From: RGIG5057 sp964642045
GTDB lineage: Bacteria > Bacillota > Clostridia > TANB77 > CAG-465
Direction of reading: 5' to 3'
Assembly: GCA_964642045.1 (NCBI GenBank)
Contig: CAZXLZ010000040.1
Coordinates: 1-10,960, forward strand
DNA length: 10,960 bases
The translations under genes and the position numbers were made by a program. Below, in pieces: positions 6,612 to 10,960 of the stretch. A model generated the notes under the pieces. That model was not told where the DNA came from. It saw nothing but the letters and a program-made list of their open reading frames with translations, and did not search any database. Position 1 is the stretch's first letter; each line of letters starts with the position of its first letter.

Positions 6612-7571
6612 TTAATATAAAGCCTTCTCTAAAACTCCTATATTTCTCTTCATAAGACTTATCCATGTCTCTTTATTATTAAAATCTTCTAAACTAATAT
6701 TATGAAGTGTTTGAATTTTTAATATTTCTGCATTATTTGCTGCCTCTTTAGCTATAACAGACGCTACTTTTCCATCATTTAATTCTGTATAAAGTATAAC
6801 TGGTATACCACTTTCATTTACTAAGCTTGAAAGATGCGAAATAGTTTTAGTGCTTGGTTCAGTTTCTGATGAGCATCCATTAAATGCGGCCTCTACGTTT
6901 AAACCATAGTAATTTATAAAATACTGCATTGGCATTTTATCTCCAAATACAAGCAAATCTCTCTTTTTGTTTTTTATAACTTCTTTAAATAAATTATCTA
7001 CTTCTTTTATCTTACCTATATAACTTTCAGCATTTTCTTCATATATATTAGCTTTGGCTTCATTTAATTTTATAATTCTTTCTTTTAGCGAAATAACCAT
7101 ATCTATTGCATTATCTGGAGAAGTCCAGATATGGTAATTAAAAGAATCTTCTTCATGCTCATGCTTTTCAAAACCATAATCTTCTTCTTTTTCCTTATCC
7201 ACATAATCAGCTATACAGAAAATATTATTTTTATCTATATTTGATGATGTAATTATTTTTTCTGCCCATGGCTCTACCTCACCGCCAATATACACAAAAA
7301 CATCTGAATTTTCTATCATAACAATATCTTTGGCAGTAGGATCAAAACTATGCGCATCAGTGCCAGGCTTAACTAGCATAATTAAATCTATATCATCAGT
7401 TCCATTTATAATCTGCCTAATAAAATCATAACTTGCAAAATTACTAACAACTATACTCATTTTATCACTACTATTTGATTTATGGGTATTTCCTATGTAT
7501 ATAACTAAAAAAATAAGTGATATTATAAATATAATTAAAGCTATACTTAAAAGTATCTTTTTAAAATTCAT
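6612..7571 (-). CDS. znuA: Zinc/manganese ABC transporter substrate-binding protein
   Basis: Extracellular metal-capturing component (cluster A-I solute-binding fold), 319 aa. Residues 3-26 are a strong hydrophobic segment, but no lipobox cysteine follows, so it appears held by an uncleaved signal anchor rather than a lipid. Metal-site marks are His74 in PGTDAHSFDP and His147 in YHIWTSPDNAI. Between them a short acidic/His loop (HEHEED, 137-142) resembles the His-rich loop of zinc-type proteins. The third site usually has His before a YF...YGL segment; here it reads FGDKMPMQYF, like the FADRFPF subfamily common in Firmicutes, which also shares the GCSSETEPS and LHNIS segments seen here. AAGGAG overlaps the regulator's stop codon, two bases before this gene, indicating tight co-expression. 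Confidence 0.88.
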   Translation of the reverse strand: MNFKKILLSIALIIFIISLIFLVIYIGNTHKSNSSDKMSIVVSNFASYDFIRQIINGTDDIDLIMLVKPGTDAHSFDPTAKDIVMIENSDVFVYIGGEVEPWAEKIITSSNIDKNNIFCIADYVDKEKEEDYGFEKHEHEEDSFNYHIWTSPDNAIDMVISLKERIIKLNEAKANIYEENAESYIGKIKEVDNLFKEVIKNKKRDLLVFGDKMPMQYFINYYGLNVEAAFNGCSSETEPSTKTISHLSSLVNESGIPVILYTELNDGKVASVIAKEAANNAEILKIQTLHNISLEDFNNKETWISLMKRNIGVLEKALY

Positions 7572-7573
7572 AT

Positions 7574-7963
7574 TTACTCCTTACATTTACTGCACTTTCC
7601 ATAAAAAACAACTTTATTTTCATTAATTGAAAAATCTTTATCTTGTTTTGCATCTTCTATAACATTTTGAAGCTTTTTACATTCAAAATGCTCAAGTTTT
7701 CCACATTCTTCACATATTAAATGGTAATGCGAATGACACTCCTTTATGCTTGCATTATACTGATAACAAAATCCTTGTTTTTCATCTAGTGGTATTTTCT
7801 TTACTTCATTCTTTTTTACCAAACTATTTAAAATTCTATAAATAGTGGTAGTTCCAACCTTTGAACCTATTTTTTCTTTAATTTCTTTAACGCTTATATG
7901 CTTATCACTATTTTCTTTTAAGTAATTCATTAATATATCTTTTTGTTTTGTATTTCTCTCCAT
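7574..7963 (-). CDS. zur: Fur-family metal-responsive repressor, probably Zur
   Basis: DNA-binding repressor of 129 aa, probably sensing zinc and controlling the transporter genes that follow it. The winged helix spans about 1-75, with the family segment TTTIYRILNSLVKKNEV (38-54). The metal and dimer domain has HSHYH (77-81), His92, and two structural-zinc pairs Cys84-x-x-Cys87 and Cys124-x-x-Cys127. I chose ATG 7963 because AAGGAGG at 7969-7975 precedes it; the frame is open for 28 more codons upstream, but that stretch contains the promoter and operator. The gap to the substrate-binding gene is two bases. PerR and Fur share this layout, and the Zur assignment rests on the context of a Znu-type importer, so the sensed metal is inferred. 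The palindrome at 7977-7993 suggests self-repression. Confidence 0.85.
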   Translation of the reverse strand: MERNTKQKDILMNYLKENSDKHISVKEIKEKIGSKVGTTTIYRILNSLVKKNEVKKIPLDEKQGFCYQYNASIKECHSHYHLICEECGKLEHFECKKLQNVIEDAKQDKDFSINENKVVFYGKCSKCKE

Positions 7964-7976
7964 AAAGTCCTCCTTA

Positions 7977-7993
7977 TTGAAAATCATTTCCAA
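7977..7993. promoter_or_regulatory. Candidate operator for the Fur-family regulator
   Basis: The plus strand reads TTGAAAATCATTTCCAA: eight-base arms around one central base, with a single mismatch between arms. Length, AT-rich character and symmetry resemble Fur/Zur boxes. It sits between the promoter and the ribosome binding site of the regulator, about 15-30 bases after the -10 box, where a bound repressor would block transcription. Confidence 0.65.
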
Positions 7994-8006
7994 TAGTGGT
8001 TTATAT

Positions 8007-8035
8007 ATTTTAACATAAGTAGTATATAATATCAA
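8007..8035 (-). promoter_or_regulatory. Promoter of the zur-znuACB operon
   Basis: On the minus strand TTGATA (8030-8035) and TAAAAT (8007-8012) are exactly 17 bases apart, each five of six to consensus. Transcription would start near 8000, just before the candidate operator and about 37 bases ahead of the regulator's ATG. Confidence 0.75.
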
Positions 8036-8069
8036 GTAAATATACAAAATAACAAGTATTATGGCATAG

Positions 8070-8100
8070 AAAAAGACACCATATTTTTTAATACAGTGTC
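8070..8100 (-). terminator. Intrinsic terminator of the zinc-finger gene
   Basis: Read on the minus strand, GACACTGTAT pairs with ATATGGTGTC (ten pairs, two of them G-U) around a six-base loop and is followed at once by TTTTTC. It starts 18 bases after the stop of the 77-aa gene and isolates it from the metal operon. Confidence 0.85.
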
Positions 8101-8118
8101 ATTTTAAAAATTATAGAG

Positions 8119-8352
8119 TCAATGTTTAGGCACGTAACCATCGCCTAAACATCTAGGGCAAGGAAAGTTTAAAGGTAAAGCGCCGCTAAAATGTTTAGGA
8201 ATTACCTTTGTTCCACCACATTTAGGGCAAAGCTCTGTTTTTTCGGGAATCTCAAAGCCACCTTCACCTTTGCAATCTGCACAATCTTCAATTTTGTCTC
8301 CAAAGTAGTTATATTTTCCAGATCCTTTACATCTTTTGCACTTAACAAACAT
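8119..8352 (-). CDS. Small DnaJ-type zinc-finger protein (four CxxC repeats)
   Basis: A 77-residue protein that is almost entirely the cysteine-rich domain of DnaJ, without J-domain or substrate-binding domain. Four CxxC pairs are present: Cys5/8 in CKRCKGSG, Cys24/27 in CADCKGEG, Cys42/45 in CPKCGGT, and Cys65/68 in CPRCLGDG. Three keep the full CxxCxGxG pattern. It should bind two zinc ions. Solitary proteins of this kind occur in many bacteria as assembly or quality-control factors or as unknowns; I cannot name a partner. AAAGGAA (8361-8367) sits eight bases before the ATG. It has its own strong promoter and terminator. I see no copy of the Zur-like palindrome at its promoter, so its place next to the zinc operon may be chance. 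Confidence 0.8.
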   Translation of the reverse strand: MFVKCKRCKGSGKYNYFGDKIEDCADCKGEGGFEIPEKTELCPKCGGTKVIPKHFSGALPLNFPCPRCLGDGYVPKH

Positions 8353-8404
8353 GTCATCTTTTCCTTTCTAAATTATTATTGATTTTTACGAAATATACAT
8401 TTAT

Positions 8405-8433
8405 ATTATATAATAGATTATGTAAAATTTCAA
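8405..8433 (-). promoter_or_regulatory. Promoter of the zinc-finger gene
   Basis: TTGAAA (8428-8433) and a perfect TATAAT (8405-8410) are 17 bases apart on the minus strand, about 53 bases before the start codon. The rest of the gap between this gene and the recombinase (8434-8547) shows nothing else I can support. Confidence 0.8.
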
Positions 8434-8547
8434 TACTAATTATCCTATTTTTAATATTCATCAAATATATGCAAGGTGTGTTTTCATCACTACTATTAAA
8501 ATTTTCAATAAAATACCTAAAACTTTAAGATAATTTTATGAACAAAG

Positions 8548-8590
8548 AAAAAAGAAGAATTTTTGTAAAAACACATAAATTCCTCTCTTT
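8548..8590 (-). terminator. Intrinsic terminator of the recombinase gene
   Basis: On the minus strand the 14-base arm at 8577-8590 (AAAGAGAGGAATTT) pairs with 8549-8562 through twelve Watson-Crick and two G-U pairs around a 14-base loop. The second arm ends in a T-run. It begins 11 bases after the stop codon. Confidence 0.75.
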
Positions 8591-8601
8591 ATTTTAAATT
8601 A

Positions 8602-9453
8602 TTATAACTCTCTATGCTCGTCTATATAGTTACTGTACATCATTGTAGTTGCAACATCAGTATGACCTAAAACTTCTTGAAGTTTCTTTATATCCATGCC
8701 GTCTTGAAGCTGATGAACTGCAAATGAATGTCTTAATGTATGTGGAGTAAGATCTTTCTCTATATGAGCTCCCTCTTTATACTGCTTAAGAATCTTCCAA
8801 AATCCTTGTCTTGTAAGTTTTTTACCATTAGAATTTAAGAATAGCGTATCATCAGTATCTATTCTACAAAGAAGTGGTCTTAAATTTTCTACGTAATTAG
8901 ATAAGAATTTAACCGTAGAATTATTTAATTTTATAACTCTTGCAACTTTGTTTTTATTAACCTTAATTGTTCCTGCACTAAAGTTGACATCAGAAACCTT
9001 AAGAGATATAAGCTCTGTAACTCTCATACCAGTTGAATAAAGCACATGTAGCATTGTTTCATCTCTTTTTCCTTTTAAATCATTTGGAATAGGCTGAGTA
9101 AGAAGTGCTTCTATTTCTGCCTTTGTAAGTATTGTTGGATCTTTTTTCTCAACTTTACATGTTTCTATATCAAGTGCAATATTTTGGTCTGCTAAATTTC
9201 TACTAACTAAGTATTTATAGAAAGCTTTTATAGATGCAGATGTTCTAGAAATTGTTGCACTAGATTTGTTCTCTGATTTTAAGTAATCGATATATTCTTC
9301 CATATCTTCTTTTTTTAATGTATAAACTTGTCTATTTTGTTTTTCAAAATATTCTTCAAATTTTACTATGTCCCTTTCATAAGATGCAATTGTATTCTTT
9401 GCTGCATGCTTGCTTTCTAAGTGGTTTATAAATTCATCAATTATTACTCTCAT
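8602..9453 (-). CDS. XerC/XerD-like tyrosine recombinase
   Basis: Site-specific recombinase of 283 aa, the usual size of Xer proteins. The N-terminal SAM-like DNA-binding domain spans about 1-100 (with NTIASYERDI). The catalytic domain holds the full residue set: Arg144 in STGMRVTEL, Lys169 in the beta turn, His238 and Arg241 in TPHTLRHSF, His264 in LGHTD, and the nucleophile Tyr273 in TTMMYSNY. The chain ends ten residues later. I chose ATG 9453, with GGGGGAG (9460-9466) six bases upstream; the frame stays open to 9558, but that would begin upstream of the promoter. Chromosome dimer resolution is the housekeeping role of such proteins; a mobile-element integrase is possible, yet no flanking repeats or phage genes support it. 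I do not assign XerC versus XerD. Confidence 0.87.
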   Translation of the reverse strand: MRVIIDEFINHLESKHAAKNTIASYERDIVKFEEYFEKQNRQVYTLKKEDMEEYIDYLKSENKSSATISRTSASIKAFYKYLVSRNLADQNIALDIETCKVEKKDPTILTKAEIEALLTQPIPNDLKGKRDETMLHVLYSTGMRVTELISLKVSDVNFSAGTIKVNKNKVARVIKLNNSTVKFLSNYVENLRPLLCRIDTDDTLFLNSNGKKLTRQGFWKILKQYKEGAHIEKDLTPHTLRHSFAVHQLQDGMDIKKLQEVLGHTDVATTMMYSNYIDEHREL

Positions 9454-9481
9454 TGTATGCTCCCCCATCTTTTCTGACAAC

Positions 9482-9510
9482 ATTATATAATATTTTTTGC
9501 AAAAATGCAA
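9482..9510 (-). promoter_or_regulatory. Promoter of the recombinase gene
   Basis: TTGCAT (9505-9510) and a perfect TATAAT (9482-9487) lie 17 bases apart on the minus strand. The leader would be about 20-25 bases, which fixes ATG 9453 as the start. The remaining bases up to 9629 hold no gene. Confidence 0.8.
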
Positions 9511-9629
9511 GTATTTTTTAATATTTATGTAAAATAAATTAAAATTATTAGCAATCACGAATCATACAAATAATTTTAAAATGGCATTTTTTATGATAAA
9601 ATAACCAATTAACTGAAATTTTACCAAAT

Positions 9630-9661
9630 AAAAAGGAAGTCATTTTTATGACCTCCTTTTT
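9630..9661 (-). terminator. Intrinsic terminator of the interrupted membrane-protein gene
   Basis: AAAAAGGAGGTCAT pairs with ATGACTTCCTTTTT on the minus strand (14 pairs, one G-U) around AAAA, seven bases after the stop at 9668. The T-run continues as TTTTTATTT. On the plus strand the same stem has one mismatch. Confidence 0.85.
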
Positions 9662-9667
9662 ATATTA

Positions 9668-10150
9668 TTATATTCCAAAATATAAATTCCATCTGTATTC
9701 AGAAATATTTAGTCTGTCCTCCTTAAGCTTTTTTATTTTTTCTTTATTAGAAAAGTAATTAGAAACATAAGGCTTTATATTTTCTTGTACTACATCATTT
9801 TCATTAAACTCAGATAAATTCATTACAAATTTTACAACATCTTCGCCTGCCAGTTCAAAATCTGAATCTATATATTTCTTTGCAATACCATCTAGCATAT
9901 GTTCAATTTCAATATTTTCTTCTTCATATATTGCTATCTTATCATCAATAGTATCCTTTGTTGCTAATGTTGTAGCACATGAACAAACAATTATTAGAAA
10001 AATAAAAGCGCATATACTACAAATCAAACAAAACCATAAACTAGGTGTACCCAAAAAAGGCTATTCAGCATAACGATAATATTCTTTATATGCCCTTATA
10101 CCTAATATAATAGATAAAGTCAAAAATATTACCAAAAGTAAGCTACACAT
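9668..10150 (-). pseudogene. Small two-span membrane protein of unknown function, interrupted by an in-frame TAG
   Basis: Translation from ATG 10150, with AAGGAG (10158-10163) seven bases upstream, gives 29 residues ending YYRYAE, including one hydrophobic span, then TAG at 10061-10063. The same frame continues without another stop to 9668. Read through, the product would be about 160 aa: span one in residues 2-19, a second span in WFCLICSICAFIFLIIVC, then a charged, probably coiled-coil region starting TIDDKIAIYEEEN and the ending WNLYFGI. Layout, length, TIDDKIAIYE and the LYFG ending match the intact gene at 10246-10749. The downstream part could start at TTG 10054 (128 aa), but no purine-rich ribosome binding site precedes it. 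A nonsense mutation is simplest; amber readthrough is possible but unsupported. TAG is an ordinary stop for the hydrolase gene at the left end. Confidence 0.7.
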
Positions 10151-10245
10151 ATTTATTCTCCTTAATATTTTACTTGTATAATATGCTATACTTATAAAAA
10201 TAACCTATACTAAATATATAGTTTATTTTATAATTAGGAAATATA

Positions 10246-10749
10246 TTATCTACCAAAATATAACGCAAATTTTAAATTTGGAATTTTACTCTTTTTAAGC
10301 TCAAGCTCTTTTATAATTTTATTATTTTCACTGTATACTTCTATCTGCTCTAAAACGAAGTTATATGATTGTAACTTTGGAATTTTAAATACCATTTCAA
10401 AGGCGTCCTCCCCATCTATACTTAAATTAGTATACACATTCTCTTCTTGCTCCATATAGCTTTCAACAAAAACCTCTATTTGTTTTTCTATTTTTCTATT
10501 CTCCTTCTCATAAATTGCAATTTTATCATCAATTGTATAAGAAGTTGATAAATCATAAATGTTTGACCCAAAGGCTGTTATACATACCACAAAGGCCAAA
10601 CTTAAACAAATTACTGTGATTAAAAATACAGCAAATTTTATATTCGATTCTGATGTCTCGTTCTCATCACATTGTTTCCCACATTGTATAAGTTTTCTTA
10701 AAAAAATAATAGATAATACTAAAGACAAAATCATAAAAAATGTAAGCAT
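10246..10749 (-). CDS. Small two-span membrane protein with coiled-coil region, unknown function
   Basis: I do not recognise a named family. The 167 residues begin with a hydrophobic span (2-18), a polar, acidic turn (CGKQCDENETSES), and a second span (about 38-61). Then comes TIDDKIAIYEKEN leading into a Glu/Lys-rich, probably coiled-coil stretch, a less regular middle, and a charged tail ending KFALYFGR. The C-terminal part is probably cytoplasmic or extracellular depending on hairpin orientation, which the sequence does not settle. AGGGGGA (10755-10761) precedes ATG 10749. It is paralogous to the interrupted gene downstream, 95 bases away, with no terminator between, so both may share one transcript. 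I have the impression that TIDDKIA(I/M)Y-type proteins occur in accessory or phage-related regions of gut Firmicutes, but cannot verify it. Confidence 0.7.
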   Translation of the reverse strand: MLTFFMILSLVLSIIFLRKLIQCGKQCDENETSESNIKFAVFLITVICLSLAFVVCITAFGSNIYDLSTSYTIDDKIAIYEKENRKIEKQIEVFVESYMEQEENVYTNLSIDGEDAFEMVFKIPKLQSYNFVLEQIEVYSENNKIIKELELKKSKIPNLKFALYFGR

Positions 10750-10791
10750 ATTAGTCCCCCTATAAAGTTAAAATTTAATTTTGATTTTATC

Positions 10792-10850
10792 TATTAGAAT
10801 TTGGTATTTCCATAATAATATCAATCAGGAAATTCTCCCTAATTCTAATA
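10792..10850 (-). promoter_or_regulatory. Structured 5' leader of the small membrane-protein gene
   Basis: The leader can fold as two stacked stems: TATTAGAATT (10841-10850, minus strand) with AATTCTAATA (10792-10801), then ATTTCC (10828-10833) with GGAAAT (10806-10811), with an internal loop containing AGGGAGA. It ends about 42 bases before the start codon. It matches no riboswitch I recognise, and no T-run makes it a terminator. Confidence 0.45.
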
Positions 10851-10867
10851 AAACTTATTGCCAAAGT

Positions 10868-10896
10868 ATTATACCATACTCAAAACTATATTACAA
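10868..10896 (-). promoter_or_regulatory. Promoter of the small membrane-protein genes
   Basis: TTGTAA (10891-10896) and a perfect TATAAT (10868-10873) are 17 bases apart on the minus strand, with TGG before the -10 box as an extended element. The leader to ATG 10749 would be about 110 bases, long enough to hold the folded segment at 10792-10850. Confidence 0.8.
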
Positions 10897-10915
10897 TCTC
10901 TTTATTTATAATCAT

Positions 10916-10959
10916 AACGACCCGTGATAACGGGTCGTTTGCTCTACCCCTATAAGGGG
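10916..10959. repeat. Two adjacent GC-rich perfect palindromes at the window edge
   Basis: AACGACCCGT (10916-10925) and ACGGGTCGTT (10930-10939) form a perfect 10-bp stem around GATA. Eight bases on, CCCCT (10947-10951) and AGGGG (10955-10959) form a second hairpin. Both are far richer in G+C than their surroundings. The first could terminate a gene lying beyond the right edge, though T-tracts are short in both directions; a dispersed repeat unit is another option. Confidence 0.6.
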
Positions 10960-10960
10960 A

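Noticed and set aside
7964..8047. N-terminal extension of the Fur-family regulator (start at 8047)
   Set aside because: The extension would contain the promoter -10 and -35 boxes and the operator, is unlike Fur proteins, and the ATG at 7963 has an ideal ribosome binding site.
8119..8352. The zinc-finger gene as a truncated dnaJ
   Set aside because: It has its own ribosome binding site, promoter and terminator, complete CxxC pairs, and no remnant of J-domain or C-terminal domain in the flanking sequence, so it reads as a genuine small gene.
8602..9453. Recombinase as the integrase of a mobile element or phase-switch system
   Set aside because: No flanking direct repeats, tRNA target, invertible promoter with matching inverted repeats, or element genes are seen within the window.
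9454..9558. N-terminal extension of the tyrosine recombinase (start at 9558)
   Set aside because: It begins upstream of the predicted promoter at 9482-9510 and adds residues foreign to Xer proteins; ATG 9453 has GGGGGAG upstream.
1..10960. CRISPR array, tRNA or rRNA genes, insertion sequences
   Set aside because: No regularly spaced repeats, cloverleaf sequence, conserved rRNA segment or transposase was recognised by eye on either strand.

Overview
The window is very AT-rich, with short intergenic gaps, strong AGGAGG-type ribosome binding sites, consensus sigma-A promoters and many intrinsic hairpin terminators. Together with a SleB/CwlJ-type wall hydrolase, a Fur-type metal regulator and a XerC/XerD-type recombinase, this points to a low-G+C Firmicute, most likely a Clostridia member (inference; no rRNA is present). 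Stop codons are used conventionally (mostly TAA, also TGA and TAG).

Layout. At the left end a plus-strand gene (197-1030) encodes a membrane-anchored SleB-like cell wall hydrolase behind a near-perfect promoter. It converges on everything else, which lies on the minus strand, and a shared terminator hairpin (1039-1070) separates the two directions. Read from the right (upstream) end, the minus-strand genes are: two paralogous small membrane/coiled-coil proteins of unknown function (10246-10749, and 9668-10150, the latter interrupted by an in-frame TAG); a XerC/XerD-like tyrosine recombinase (8602-9453); a 77-residue protein built only of DnaJ-type CxxC zinc-finger repeats (8119-8352); a metal-uptake operon of Fur-family regulator, substrate-binding protein, ATPase and permease (7963 down to 5097); a SMUG2/DUF4918-like uracil-DNA glycosylase (4253-4966); a membrane-anchored, serpin-like protein of unknown function (2903-4042); and a long-chain acyl-CoA synthetase broken by a frameshift (1070-2792).

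The clearest functional unit is the zur-znuA-znuC-znuB-like operon. It has a TTGATA-N17-TAAAAT promoter, a 17-bp near-palindrome just downstream of the predicted transcription start, and gene junctions of 2 bp, about 20 bp and a 1-bp overlap. This arrangement fits an autoregulated zinc (possibly manganese) import system. The neighbouring genes appear to be independent units, each with its own promoter and/or terminator.

I see no CRISPR array, tRNA, rRNA, insertion sequence or classical defence system. The most notable items are the serpin-like anchored protein, the two disrupted genes (one by frameshift at a rare CGG codon, one by a single amber codon beside an intact paralogue), and several unexplained hairpins.
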